A stretch of 64,000 nt of DNA, from contig NC_060115.1 in NCBI RefSeq assembly GCF_021155765.1, positions 4,278,001 through 4,342,000 on the forward strand. The letters run 5' to 3'. This DNA is from Diprion similis (Eukaryota; Arthropoda; Insecta; Hymenoptera; Diprionidae). Below are positions 12,134 through 25,640 of the stretch, piece by piece. How positions within the stretch are numbered: position 1 is the stretch's first letter; every line of letters starts with the position of its first letter. The position numbers and the translations under genes are program-made. Below the pieces are notes generated by a model. The model searched no databases, was not told the origin of the DNA, and was given only the letters and a program-made list of their open reading frames with translations.

Positions 12134-14467
12134 TCTGATATTATTATTTCCTCACAACTTATTATCCTTCTATACACGGGCGATACGGGGTGTAAAAATT
12201 GAATGAAACCTTAAATATTCGGCACGAACTGCTTTGTCAGCACGCTTGGTATTTGTGCTACCCGATGACGTAGTAAATATCGTGTACAAGTATATACAGT
12301 ACGATCAGCTGACATTAGCACTTCAAGCCCTGTGAGGCACTGTCACTCGACAGGTTAGGACATGTAAAAAACGAAGTTGAAAGTCACGTGACGAGACTTA
12401 TAAGAGCGTGATGCCGACGCGTAATTTTGTATCGTTCAGGTCGTTGGTCTTGACGTCTCTGTTCATTGTCAAGCACTCCGCAAAATATCACGTATCGTAT
12501 TCTTACACGCACGCATTCATCCGTACGTGGATGTGTGAGTTCAATTCTTGGAATTGAAGGGGGTTTAACAACAGGCCTTGCTTAGTTTGTCGCTTAGAAT
12601 TAGAGAAATCCCCTCAAGAATACAAGGCAGTGAAGGAGACTTTAGCCCCTCCCTTCAATCTTGTACAATGATTATGTTTTCTTTATGCACGTTATTACCT
12701 TAACGTTAGTACTCACCGATATGATTGAAATTCCGGTCGGTGACCGACTAAATGATAACACGGGTTAATTTTAATTTGAAATTTGTTTTTTAAACACAGA
12801 TTTTGATTTTGAACACCTATTGCAGTTGTTGTTATGTTAGAAATTTTTATGTCTATTACGAGAGATATGAAAGATAAATTTAAAGGAACGTCTTGAGAAT
12901 ACATCAATTTTACAGTTCTGACATCTTCTTTGATAAATTTTTTGTTCATTTAAATTTATCAAATATTATCCATGATAGAGTATAGTTATAGGAATGTTCC
13001 AGAACTTTTGCAATCGTGATTAAAATTTGATACTCGATCTGTACTTTGTATATTTTTTATTAATCTTTTTTTTACAAAGACACAGTCTGTTGAATCTTAT
13101 GTAACATGTGAAATACCTTTATTCATATACATACATACATAGGTATATAGGTATATACATATATGTATGTATAATCTAACATATATAAGGCACAATATAT
13201 CTATATACATAGATTATTCAGTTCAAATACATTAAAATGTACATAAAATATCATTTGCAAATATTAGTATCAAAAAGTTTACTCGATATAACAATATTAA
13301 AAAGCACAATCTAGTACTATAAGGTTTGCTGTTTGGAAAATTTTTCAATTGGGTTTAATGGCTCTATAATTAAAGCATTTGATCCACTTTGGCAGATCTT
13401 ATAAATCTTAAAATGATTAGTACAAAAATACATATATGGATACGTTAATAATGAAATTATTTACGAGCTCCAGTCAAAGGTAAAGTTTTCACATGTGTAC
13501 GAAAAAAATGTTCATGCTAACGGATGCAGTTGTAAGTATATGTATAAAAAATTCCGTAGATCAGACAATGTGTAAAGTATTACTTTGATTTTTAAAAGTT
13601 GGTCTTTCTGCACTAGCTCGCTAATCTCTTACATGTTATCAATAGATAAGTATTTTTCGACCTCATCTCCCAAGTAATTAACAAATTATTTCTAGATATT
13701 ATTAATACCGTTATAGCTGTTGCATTCTTATTCGACTGTAACTAATCCGATATTAATCTTTTAACTTTCTTCAATTTCTCGTAATGCTTATTATTATTAA
13801 ATACGACGGACAGTGATCGCTGCGAATAAGGAATAGTATTCACTTTCCAAATACCGTGATATATCTTAATTAAATCAATCGATATTATGGTACTTTGGCT
13901 GTGCACAATTTGTTTTGATAACGCTCTCAAATCTCGATAGTTGCATCTCGATAGTTGCATATGGCATGTTGATGGGTAATCTTATTTACAAATATATCAA
14001 TACACGCGTATAAGGTATGTGAGTATACTGAGCGTATTTATGTAACTTTAAGCATGAAAAATATTTACATATGTCATAATAATCTAATAGCTATAGTATA
14101 TAAAGGCTCTTTGATAGACAATTAATGCTAATGTGATGTACATACGTTTGAATATGTATATCACTTGAACAGGTTTCGATGTCACTGTAGATTTTCTTTA
14201 GTTTCATCACGTGTTAGTATAAAAAAAAGGTCCGCGACTTACAACATGAAGTTACATACATACATACATGCCTGTGGTTGTATGAAGCAATATTTACAAA
14301 TATTTCGTCGTTTATATTATCTTAATAGTTTTGAATATTGAACTTAAATAGTGTCATTGGAATGTAAAAGTCCGGTTGTTCTTTCGGATTGTTGAATGCA
14401 ATTCAAACTGTGGCGGATCCATTCTTCTATAAATTTTTATCAGTACCTCACTAAGTGAAATATGGAT
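12134..14467. other. Intergenic: Tollip upstream region and G alpha 3' flank
   Basis: No gene recognised. It holds the Tollip 5' region (to about 12.5 kb) and the long AT-rich 3' flank of the G alpha gene, with a CATA/TATG-type microsatellite at about 13117-13172 and a short duplicated ATCTCGATAGTTGCAT block at 13930-13959. The short frames at 12713-12949 and 13742-13960 show no motifs. Confidence 0.5.
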
Positions 14468-15919
14468 TCAATTTTGCAACATTAGTGATTCCAAATTTCG
14501 AATGAGTATCGTGTCTTTTACGGCGTTAAAAACAACTTTGATATTTTCTGTATCCACTGCTGTAGTGAAGTGATGAAAAATAGGCTTCTTTGGGTCCCGT
14601 TTGACAGAGGTGAACATGTCTAGTATGAAATTTTGAACATCGTGAATGGAATGTGGGTCACCCTTAAAACTTGGAAAATACTGCCGCAGATCCGTATCGT
14701 TGGACTTGACTTTTTTAGCAAGTAAATCTGTTTTGTTCAAAAACAGAATAATTGAAACCTCGCCAAAAATTACGTTGTTGACTATCGTGTCAAATATATT
14801 CTTTGATTCTTCCAGTCTGTTGGTTCGTCTGTAAAAATTAAAAAGTCAAGCATACATTATCATCAAAAATCAGAAATTGACGCTGAACTTCATGTCGCAT
14901 TTTTACCAGACATTGTGCTCGACCGAAATTTATTGAACTGAAATCGTCCTTGCTCACCTGTCTTCCAATAAAACTTGATCAAACTCTGAGGAAGATACTA
15001 GAAAAAGTATAGATGTGACACACTGGAAACACTGGTACCATTTCTGCCTCTGAGATCTCTGTCCGCCGACATCGACAAATAGAAACGGAATATTGTTGAT
15101 CTGAATTAAAAATTCAGAAATTCCTTTGGTCGCTTTTCGGCAATGCAAAATGTCCTGGTGCGTGGGCATATAATCCTATAATTAAAATAATATTTCTTGT
15201 AATCACTCTGGGTGAAAAATTGAATTTCAATTGTAAGTATAATTGTAGACTTACCATTCGTGCAATTCTATCCAAACTGTCCAGGAAATATTGAACCGAG
15301 TCACTCTGAAAATAAAAGATATTATTTACTAACTGTCGAGTTGAAACTTGTTGTTGTTATAATCAGATTTCAACATATAGGCATGATTCTTTCATTTAGA
15401 TGTGTTTAAGTTCAATTTGAAATTAATGATCCTTACCAATTGAAATTCTCGTCGCCTATCAAATGCTTTCCTTATCGCAGCGTCGCTCCATAAACTTCGA
15501 AGATTCGGTACGTAGCGAAGAAACAATCTCGTGTCGAATATGATTGTGTTTTCGATTTTGAGTAGCTGGTAACCGACGTCGTCGTTCTTAGGATCTTGCC
15601 AAGGAATTTGGAGCTTATCTCTGGCGTCGACGAGTACTTTCATACCTTTGATAATATTTTGGTAAATGATGTGGCGATATTCCTTGATCACCTCCGGTTC
15701 AAATTTAACTCCATGAATGATTCTCATTTGCTTGAGAAACGTAGACTTTCCACTCTCTCCGGCACCGAGTAAGAGCAATTTCACTTGACGACGAAGAAGC
15801 TGCCGATCCTTCTCGAGCATCCGGTCGATCTCTTGACTCTTGTATCGCTGTTCTATTTCTTCGGGACTAAATTTAAAGCGAAGACAACAACCCGACGACC
15901 AGGTCACACCTCCAGCCAT
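14468..15919 (-). CDS. cta: G protein alpha subunit, G12/13 class (concertina type)
   Basis: Heterotrimeric G protein alpha subunit of the G12/13 class, which activates RhoGEFs; Drosophila concertina drives apical constriction at gastrulation. Four exons: 15437-15919, 15255-15305, 14958-15175, 14468-14828; 1113 nt, 370 aa, phases consistent. Seen directly: P-loop [20 protein letters not shown] near residue 50; class-typical [17 protein letters not shown]; the switch I region CRKATKGI with the arginine and threonine that close the nucleotide site; switch [16 protein letters not shown] with the catalytic glutamine; [21 protein letters not shown]; base-recognition [21 protein letters not shown] (TCA-type box); C-terminal LMLQN. 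Residue 2 is not glycine, so no N-myristoylation is expected; the Cys-Cys pair at 11-12 is a likely palmitoylation site. Motif LMLQ at the end separates it from Gs, Gi and Gq. The gene name is assigned by class. Confidence 0.95.
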
Positions 15920-17241
15920 GTTGTGAATTTCAACTTCTCCTTATCCAAAAGCGAAGTGAAAAAAATCAGGTAACACTTGCACATAACCTAACCTCTACGC
16001 TCAAAGTCAGGGCAAGCATCCAAGTTTACATCGAAATTACGCCGACGGACTTTAGAGGCAGGCTTAATGCGAACGTTTAAGACAAAAGAATATCGTTAAG
16101 ACTTTCCGAGAGTACGCGCTCGGAATATTGATTCTTTACAGTCACAGCTTACTCTTTGTAATTGAAACATGGTTAAATAGTCAATTGTGATTAACGTCAT
16201 TATACCGAACCGTAGAGGTATTCATTCTTTGAACGTCGCGATTGGTTTCTATTAATTGAGTATTGCAGCTCGGTTGTTGATTGTTATCACACGATATAGC
16301 TGCCCCCGAAGTAGATAGCGTGATAAAAAACAAAAAACACACACAAAAAAAAAAAAAAAAAAAAAAAAGAACCTCGTATTCACGTACGCAATTAAACGAT
16401 ACTCAGGTACAAATTGGAAATTTCCATATTGCGAGCTGCGGGAAACTTGACACTATTTTTCCTGGCCAACATTCTTAGGTCACGTACACATTCTCTACTC
16501 AGCGCTCAGTCACATGTCACACCAATTCTCTGTTAAATCATTATAGTACCGCTTTATAAAACTCGGGCTCGAGGTATAGATACGTTTGTGAGCAACGAAC
16601 TGTAGGTAGGATAAACCGGTCGTCGGTGTGTTGTGTAAATATACAATACTGGGTATGAACACACCCTTGACGTAGCTATGTAAAACACATGCGCAATCGA
16701 GAATGATGCCTGTTCGATCGGTAAGGTAGGGAATCGCAGTTATCGGTCGGGCACGTACGCCTTGCTGCATGTAATGCATGTAATATAGAATTTTTAGCAA
16801 AATGAAAAATAATGTCCAACGAGATCGGAAGGGTGCTTCTGATGACGCGTGGAGAAACCAAATTTCAATGACGCTGAAAATTTTCGATGACGATGAGAAA
16901 AAGTAAAGACAATGAATCTTGCGAGTTGAGCCTAGCCTGCATATGATTGAGGTCTCGCTCGAGTTTGAGACCAATCAGGCACCGTCGGGTTTACCCCTCC
17001 ATGCGTTGCGATCGAACGAACCTTGACGTTCGTTATAAACGCAGCAGCGCGAGTTTGCCGAAACGAAAACAAATACATACAGCTTTACAACACGCCAGTG
17101 CCTGCATAGCCAGTTGTCTCCTGCAGCAGACGATGGCCGTTTGACGTTTATATTGACATAAAGAGGGAATCCCATGTGAAGATTGATTAAAAAAATACCT
17201 AAGGATTTATGGAATAACAAAAGGAAAGGGATCGCTGCAAA
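15920..17241. other. Divergent upstream regions of G alpha (-) and TMEM86 (+)
   Basis: No gene recognised. The genes point away from each other, so this stretch should hold both promoters and 5' UTRs. A 24-base poly(A) run lies at 16345-16368. The 154-codon minus frame at 16510-16974 and other frames have no motifs and no homology I recognise. Confidence 0.5.
16345..16368 (+). repeat. Poly(A) homopolymer, 24 bases
   Basis: Uninterrupted A run following a short (CA) stretch. It could be the tail of an ancient retroposed sequence or simple slippage; no retroposon body recognised. Confidence 0.8.
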
Positions 17242-17930
17242 ATGACATCGACCGCACAAGTGGTGAGCGTTTCGTTTTTTATTTTATTTTTATTTTTATT
17301 TATTTTGTATTTTTTTTCATAACTATTTTTACCCTAATGACATCTATATTCCTTTTTAACGTAAACATTTGACGGTTTTTTAATTTAGCGCTTTTAACTC
17401 TACGCGAGATTTGTATTAAAATTTATTATTTACTTCGATCATTGAATTGAAACTTTCGTGAACGGATTGAAATTCGAACGCAGTGAATTTTTGTTAAAAT
17501 TACTTTTTTTATTCTAATATCGAAGTATCATCTATTCGGTTGTGAATCACGCATTCAAGTATCGAATTCGTAAATATTTTAATGAGTTAATTATTCTGAA
17601 TTATACATGTATTGTGTGTACCTGGTGTTATATTGCACGCTTATCTCTTGCACTGCAAGAACAAAGAAGTTAATACTTCAGGTATATACGCACGCGTTTC
17701 TAATTGGCGCAGAATATACGACGCGTTTTGCAGGACATCCAGATTAAAAAATAATTACATATTACGTTTGACGCGCTTAGATTTACCTTAAAATATATTT
17801 CATTTTCTGTCTACTCCGACAATTATTTTATATTAAATCAAGAGAGTATAACGCTGGTATAGATTTTTTATTAGATATTTTATACTTGATAATTGTTTTA
17901 TATTATATACCGATAGAGTATAACGTGTTT

Positions 17931-17984
<54 letters not shown>

Positions 17985-20900
17985 GCTGTTCGATGGCTTC
18001 ACCAAAAGTTCCGCATTGTGTACATACGTATATCTATATGTATAGATGTACACAATCTTGTTTTTACTTTATTCGAGAATATGAGATAATAACAGGTGAA
18101 CGATGTGATAACATATTTTATAATGGTAATGATAACTTCGCGAGTGCAGTAAATATTCAGAGTAACTGCGTACAAGAATTAATTTTCTTTGTTCAAAAAT
18201 TTCATGTATCATCTGCGTATCCGTTTATGTATACAATATATAGCATTATGTATACTTATATATCCAAAAATAACATTGGCGCCCGTATTGGCACGTGTAG
18301 AAAGTATTCCTTGAAGTTTTTCAGTCTTTTTTTCCAGCATTACATTTGCCGAAATAATACACTAATTCTGCCTATATATCCTGTCATTGGAGTCACCTCA
18401 CGTAATTAATTTATTCGTTAAGATCTGAATTAGACAATTGATACACCGATTTTAATGTTTAGTTACTGCCCACAATGTATGCAATAACTAATTATACAAT
18501 ATCTATTCATAAACTTATAACATTTACATGCGAAAATCCACGTCAATTAATCGCACGTATCGTATGCATGCGATGACTGATTTGTTTACCAAAGTAATTG
18601 ACGTAAAAGGTTGTGAAATTTTATGCGGTTGTTATATGGATTGAAAAAAAATTCCATCTCTTGCATAATATCTCTTGCACATCTTTGACTTTGTAACGTT
18701 TATTTGTTTCAATTTCAACAATTTATTGCACAATATAAAATCTTATTGCACAATATAAAATTTATTAGAGATCAGACTGCAGATCAGGTGCTAGGTAATC
18801 AAAAGATAATTAGCGTATTGGATAAGATTTCTAACGTAGATTATTCATTTCACAATCAATTGGCACAATTGATGTATAAAAACAGCATAAACGAGATAAT
18901 CATAGATCTGCTCCTTAATTACAAATTTGAAATCGTATCAAGCACAGTATAAATAAGACAAATACATAAATTCTTAAGTATGAGGTGAAAGCAATATTTC
19001 CGACAGGCAAAATTGCTTGCAATAATTACAAAAAACAAAGGGTACAGCATATAGTACAGATATATTGAACAGGGTGATATTGATACATTCGGCGAAATGG
19101 ATGTTGCAAGATGTATAATTCAGCTCGTAATATGTTCGTCAAATTAATTGAAGCTCGAGACGAAGATCGTTGATTATAGCGTGATAAATTGATCATATGA
19201 AGAAAATAGCGTAGTCGAGAAATCCGAGCAGAACAAGACGCTGGTGATAACGAGATATAAGAAGATGAGTATTTAAGAACAATCAATGAAGAGAGGATGT
19301 AGAGTTAACTCACCCCTTGCGGGCGAGATGAAGTATCTGTAGCAGTAATAATTTGCGTTATGTGTGAATTGGAGGAATATAAAGAGCCTGCGCGTGGCTG
19401 AGCGGCACCAAAAAGGTCTTTTTTTTTTTGGCGGGATTTTCTTAGGCCCGAAAAAAATATCCAAGTCGAGCAAACTTTTTAAAATATTTTTATGCATGAT
19501 TGAACATTATAGAAAAAAAAAAATTTTACAGAAAAATATTCCTCGTAATTGACGTCATCTATCGACGGGAAAGATGGAGCTCGTGATATTTTTTTTTAAC
19601 AAAAAAAAACCACAGAAAATTTTTATTTACATACATTTTTCTTCTGGGTGAACTAAGGAAAACCCCCAAACAAATTGTGAAATTAAAATTTTTCTCAAGT
19701 TCGAAACAAATTTGTTGTTTGCAAAGCAATAAAAATGGTTTCAATTTGTTAAAAAAGTCTTTTAGAAATTTTTTTTCACGGAGCTTTTTAATTCGTCCAG
19801 AAAGAGAATACAAAATTGAAGCTAACAAGATTTGGTTCTTTCGATTGGTCGTCTAGTTTGCTTGCAATTACGTCCGCCAATTTAGAAAAATTGTAAAAGC
19901 GAAAATTCGAGAAAACGCGCTTCAAGGCTTACCATCAGAAAAAAAACTTAATTTTCGATCACTTGTAGTAACAATACGCTGATCAGCTATTCCTGCTTCA
20001 TAAAGCGACCTTCAGCTTCCTGATGAAACTCATTTTGATGAACGATTTCAACGATTTTTTGGCCCGCTTAAGCATCGTGTCAAAAGTTCGTCGTTTGAAA
20101 GCTCAAAATATTGTTTCGAACGACCGTTGAACCTTTTCCTTAAACAGTTGGGAGTTAGTAGACCGAGGAGATCAGCGCGCTCGTAGCTGCTTTTTGCTTT
20201 TTGCTCGACGCCCCACCGCGTTTTGCACTGTATCTTCGAGAATACTGCGGATTAACTTCTGTAACATTGAATACATCTTCTTAGATATACTAGAAATAGA
20301 TTTAAGTAATAAAGAAAAAAAAATCGATTTTTTGAACATTCTAAAACAGGATGCACCCTTAAGGGGATGCTCTGGTCGATCTCGACGTTGACGTATATTT
20401 CTCCGAATATCGAAGTCCATGTATCTCGGACACGAAAAAGGGGTTAATTAACAACCCCGTTCTGTATACAATTCTGAACAAAAACACTCTAGCGCATTTT
20501 CATTTCCTGACTGGCCAAATGATCGGTTAATAATGGATGAAAATAATAATCAATTGAATAAGTGTGATTAAGTAAATAAATAAATAAATTTGAGACGAAC
20601 CGATTTTTTATTTATAACTTTACTTTATTTTCCTTACGTATCAATAATAGTGTAGTTATTAATGGCTAAATAAAAATTTTTGTAATTATTTCAGATAAAA
20701 AGTGTTGGTCCGAAATTAGTACCATTTTTCAAAAGTGTATCTGTCTACTTTGTTCTATTAGCAGAGCAGCCCTGCCTATTAACTGCCTGTTTTAAATGTT
20801 TGCCAATCATCAGCCTTATCGTTTTTATTCTTCTCCATGGAATTAACTTGTCTGAAGAGTAAGTATGATCCGTCATAGGTAGTATGCTTCACTTTCAGTT

Positions 20901-22073
20901 ATGGTCAGCAGTAAAATGCAACAAATATTTCATTTCTGAAACTATCAAACACTGATTAACTTTTCATTTTTTCTCACTCGCCAGATATGCATTTCCTCGG
21001 CGGATACTGACTGGCCTTTTATTCAGCTGTATAGGAGATGCTCTGCTGGTATGGCCAGCCTGCTTTGTTCCAGGAATGGGAATGTTCGCCATTGCTCAAG
21101 TCATTTACATTAAAGCCTTTGGCTTTGTTCCATTGAATGCAATGTTAGGAGCAATATTATATGCCCTGTGTGCAGTTGGTAAGTATGTCAGTTGCGAGAT
21201 GATGAATTTCCTATTACTCATATCCTGACTTGTAATGAAGTGCATAATTCACGAAAGCCTTGCTGATATTTTATTTCAAATCTGTCCTAATCTCAACAGC
21301 ATATTTTATCGACTGGTGTAATTCATCAAAGACATTTTCATCTTTAAATTTCCAATTTGTATATCAAAGTCCAATCTAACATTTTTACCGAAGTTTATAA
21401 TTACAGCTATTTTTCTTTTGATGCCTGGTCTAAATGGTGTCTTGATGATTGGGGTTCCATTGTATACTATACTTTTAACAACAATGGCATGGAGAGCTAT
21501 AGCAAGGGTGCAATTTTTTCAGGTAAATTAATTCTGTATTAAGTCGTTAACTCAGATTGTAGAATAAATGAAATAGTGTAAGTTTTACGCAAATTCAATA
21601 TTTCTCAGGCTAGACCTGTGGGTCTTTGGTAAAGACTGATATCATTAGAGTATTTGCTAATTAGCTGTACGTTTGCAAAATTGATATTCGACGTAGTTCC
21701 ACATTTATTGGCTCTTCAATGCCTCTATTAAAAGGATGTTTTTCTTTTGTCTCATCTACAGGAATTATGGACTTGGTCAAAAATGTGTAGTTGTGCCGGT
21801 GGTATATGCTTCGTTATATCAGATGCTTTGATTGGTTTCCACTACTTTTACAGTCCCATATCGTATGCTCAGGTACAGAAAAAATATGGAAATGGTTGCT
21901 GTTACATAAGTCTCACCTTTCAAGTCTCACAGTTCATATTAACAGAAATATATCAGACAAGCATATATATGTTTCAGGTATTTATAATGATTACCTATTA
22001 CGCGGCTCAGCTTGGAATAGCTTTGAGTGCTGTGGATTCAAGAGACAATATTAAAGCGCATAAGCAGCGGTGA
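17242..22073 (+). CDS. TMEM86/YhhN-family lysoplasmalogenase
   Basis: Multi-span ER/plasma-membrane enzyme of the YhhN family; animal TMEM86A/B cleave the vinyl-ether bond of lysoplasmalogens. Six exons: 17242-17262 (MTSTAQV), 20695-20858, 20985-21178, 21407-21522, 21762-21872, 21978-22073. The sum is 702 nt, 233 aa (human TMEM86A 240), with consistent phases. Matches to the family: KSVGPKLVPFFKSVSVYFVL at the start of TM1, CLPIISLIVFILLHG, the GLLFSCIGDALLVWP stretch, MAWRAIARVQ, GGICFVISDALIGF, and C-terminal ITYYAAQLGIALSAVDSRD. The aspartates at about residues 80 (GDALLVW) and 186 (ISDALIG) are the pair regarded as catalytic in the family. Most of the chain is hydrophobic, fitting seven to eight spans. 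The 3.4 kb first intron separates a seven-codon first exon; that exon is supported by phase and a homologous KSEGPKLVPFF junction in the human protein but is the least certain part. Confidence 0.92.
17263..20694 (+). other. TMEM86 intron 1 (3.4 kb)
   Basis: No nested gene recognised. It contains a TATATG/TA microsatellite at about 17931-17983 and T-rich and A-rich tracts near 19420 and 19510-19610. The frames at 17993-18409 and 18704-18952 are open mainly because of AT bias and carry no motif. It is bounded by GTGAGC and TTTCAG. Confidence 0.55.
17931..17983. repeat. Microsatellite (TATATG)n grading to (TA)n
   Basis: About five TATATG units followed by a pure TA run, within the TMEM86 first intron. 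Confidence 0.9.
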
Positions 22074-25000
22074 GGTTTTTCTTGGGTAATATATTAGTTG
22101 CTAGAGTTGTTAAAGTGTTGACTAATTCTTACAAAGCAAGAAATCAATTGTATTCGTGGTATAGGGACAGAATTCCGTATTCTGGTATATAGGAAGCGCA
22201 TTATAATCACTGGATATGAATATCAACAGTATGATTAGTTTAGCACATTTTTAGGATTAGGTTAAATACGAGTCTTGTTTGCTGCTCGTATTTAGTCAAT
22301 TTAGCTTTAGAACTTCAAATTCTTTATTAGGAAATTAGTATTCTGGGTGGTTCATATTTCCTATGAAGTTATGTAATATTGTGAATACCGCTGTGTGAGT
22401 TGAAAGGGTAACAAAGAATAGGAATAACTTTTCGTTGTCATGTATCAATGAAATTTTTATTCAACAAAGAGATGTAGGTGGAAATATTCTATTTCCAGGC
22501 GCTAGCTCTGTGATATATGGTAGAAACATAAGTCTGATAAGAGGAGTGCCAGGGTTGGGAAATGAAGTTCGTAGCGAGGCGGCGTGTGGTTGCAGTACTA
22601 TTCCATAGTGTTACAATGCCCCAGTCATAGAGCCAGATGGCCAGGCATTTACGAGAAAAACGCTCCAGAAGTTTCGTTCCTATGTTAAATATGCGAAAGT
22701 ATTCTCTGAGTTACTACCTTGGCCACCGGGCCATTCGGTTATCAGAGAATACTTTCGCATACATAACATGGGAACGAAAATTTTAGAGCGTTTTACTCGT
22801 AAATGGCTGGGGCATTTTAACACTACGGGGTAGTAATGCAACCACGCGCCGCCCGACCCCAAACTTCATTTCCCAACTCTGGCACTCTCCTTGTGAGATA
22901 ACTGAAACATTTCTTTTCGTAGGTATTTATTACTGTTCGCTAATTTAAAATTTACGACCGTGGTTTAACTTGTTGGCTAATTTACTTGCAGTAATTGATA
23001 ATAAAATTATGTAAATTGTTTGTCATTAGTAAACTGTGAAACTGAAGGCATTTCGATCAAACGCATTACTGGTGATTCCTCATGTAATGTTCGTGGTATT
23101 GGTGGTGGCTTACGTAACGTTGCAGAGGTTCAATTCAATTGAACAACCTTAAACCGTTTGCTACCCATCATATAAATATGCAATCACGTTACATCATGAT
23201 TTCACAAGCAAGTGGTGCACTAAGACTGATAATGAACTCTTCAGGGTCGAAAAGATATAGCATTTCAGTCGCCACATGGATCATGAGTTGAGGTATTCAA
23301 AGTAGGGTTTAGCTATTGGATCTAGTGATGGCTTCAATATAGAACTTGACAGTTTTATTGAAATAAATTTTTTTAGCACATGTATCAGGGTATGTCAAAA
23401 CGAATCTATGTTACGTTTCATTTTTTACTTCCAGTCGTACAGGATAGTTGGAGTAAGTTCTACTTATCATTAATCGATTTTAGAAATTTTTTTTTTTCAC
23501 TGGGAACAACTCAATATTTTGCGCTAGTATCATCTTAGTGAAGATTGAAAACTTTGATTGGATCAAATATAGGGTATATTGCTTTAATTTATGGAACATA
23601 TGTAATTTAATTGAGCGTCAATTAGGTGAACTATAATATTACTTTGGTGTAGATGGTAAAAAATTTATGACAATATGAAGTTATGTTTCAATTTAAAAAG
23701 TAAACCGTAAAGATGGTTCTTAACAGGCAATTAGAGAACAAGACGACTTCCATGATTGGAACTTGGATGGTTATTCCATTTTCGTTTCAATAAGATAATT
23801 TAACAAAAGCGGATTCTACTTAGAATATTTTGAATGAGCTGTTGGTTAGCCAGAATTTCAATCTTATCAGTGAAATATTTTTCTATCTCTAGTAATATAG
23901 ATCTCTAAACTTTATACGTATAACATGTAACACATAAATGTTACTATATAGAGGATACTTACATCAACTTAATATTTGAACTCAAAATGATTATTGTATG
24001 AGAAAATATTGAAAGAAATAATTAAATGTCAATTTGGTCTTTGTGAAATGGAAACGCATACGCGTTTAATGCATGCTCAGTACTGTGCGTACAGATTATC
24101 AATCAGTTTGACAATGTAGTTTAAACTTGAACGTCATAATATCACGATTACCGTGAAAAAGCGTGAAAGCTCATTGGAATATTCATTCGAAATCCGAATT
24201 CCGAGTGTTAATAAAACATTTATGCTCCGACAACCGTCACTTATTTGAAACAGCTGCGAAATAATTAAATAAGTGTCTGTATCAAGTAGATATAATAGGC
24301 ACAATCAGTGTCGACGGTTATATTAGGCTAGTAAGAATTGATCGTATTTGGGATATTACTCGCATCAAAAGTGTGCTGTGTTGCAATTTACTTTATGTGA
24401 TACATGAACGCGATCCGCAAGCGTTACTTGATTAGATGATATTTTACTATTTACAAGTTTATTAGGCTGTTGAAGCAATTGATGAAGTATTGCAGTTAGT
24501 CTCATGAATAATATTAATTAAATATAAAATATGTATTTGTATAGAAAAATGTGAACAATTGTTATTGACTATTCTAGACCGAATATATAAGTGTAATGAA
24601 ATGTAAACTCTTTTAGTCTAATATTTTCCATTTCTATTACGGAATTTATTTGAAACATCATTTCGGTTCATGTGGAAAAATTTTCACTGTGCCTCCATCA
24701 TTTTCAGCTCAAAAAAAATTATGACATTTTTTCACTGAATTATCAAACATGTTACAATACGTGTTAAACTTATGAATATACTACTTAGTAATGAGGCAAG
24801 AGCGGTTTCTTAAAGGTATCCTTGTAGTTGGGTAGCTTTTATGGAGACTTGGTAAGATGAGAAATATATTAGATGTTAGTAAATTACTTGTATTTATTTG
24901 TCTAATACCAATTACATGCATACAGCATGTCATGTGCATTAGTGATGAATTCAAGAAATATTGTACAATGAACAAAATGTTACTTAATTTTGCATAATTG

Positions 25001-25640
25001 TCTTAGAATGAAAATGTTTAGCATAATTTGAAGAAAGATATAGCGGTTATATTAGTTGTAAAACCTAAGCGCAAGTTGTTTGAAATTTAAGATAGAAACA
25101 AGCCTGAAGAATACCAGTCAATATTATTGTGCTTATATAACTGTAACAGGAAGCACTCGAATAATTGGCATTCAACGGTGATTGATGTTTGCGCTCTATC
25201 TTCAAACTGCATTGGTAAAAAGAGCAAGAAAACATTCGTGGTGCATGAAAGCGTGCAGTAAGTAACCAGCACGACACACGTTTTTTCAATACCCAGCTGT
25301 ATCTATACATACTTAATATCTGTGCTTTACAAAATATGAGTTATAGACGGTGTTGAGGTATGAAAAGAGTAACATTTCGAATGATATTTACAGACTATAA
25401 CAAGGTGAGGGTAAAGAAATAGAAAGATCGAAACATAGAAGGGCCACAATATCGAATTTTTGAAAAAGTGAAAATTTAATTTGTAGAATTTGGAAATGTA
25501 GAATGCTGAAGTACGGAAAAGTAATTTGTGAATTTCAAAAATACTTGGGCGGTAAAGTTGTGAACAAGAATAATTGAATTTTTCTCGTAATCTTTAAAAA
25601 GTGCAGCGACGATCAACGAGCTGACACGTTTACTTATAAT
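22074..25640. other. Intergenic between convergent TMEM86 (+) and XPC (-)
   Basis: No gene recognised. It holds the TMEM86 3' UTR, a foldback element (22541-22892) and AT-rich DNA. Candidate TMEM86 poly(A) signals exist (for example AATAAA near 23363) but none can be chosen confidently. Short minus frames at 24781-25310 lack motifs. Confidence 0.5.
22541..22892. repeat. Foldback/MITE-like palindromic element, about 350 bp
   Basis: The left arm 22541-22711 and right arm 22739-22892 are inverted copies. Both begin with a GAGTGCCAG-GTTGGGAAATG block and end, next to a loop of about 27 bases, with TATGCGAAAGTATTCTCTGA. Arms agree at roughly 80-85 percent by eye; the left arm carries about 20 extra bases near 22626-22645. 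No transposase frame. Possible target-site relics (GATAA on each side, offset by four bases on the right) are unconvincing. Confidence 0.85.

Noticed and set aside
17886-18089. Frame encoding a Tyr-Val repeat
   Set aside because: Direct translation of the (TATATG)n microsatellite.
18704-18952. 82-codon plus-strand frame in TMEM86 intron 1
   Set aside because: AT-rich intron sequence; no recognised motif and no splice support.
19385-19420. tRNA-like GTGGCTGAGCGG block
   Set aside because: Resembles a D-arm start but no acceptor stem, anticodon arm or T-arm could be paired around it.
22680-22862. 60-codon minus frame
   Set aside because: Lies wholly within the palindromic element; no protein features.
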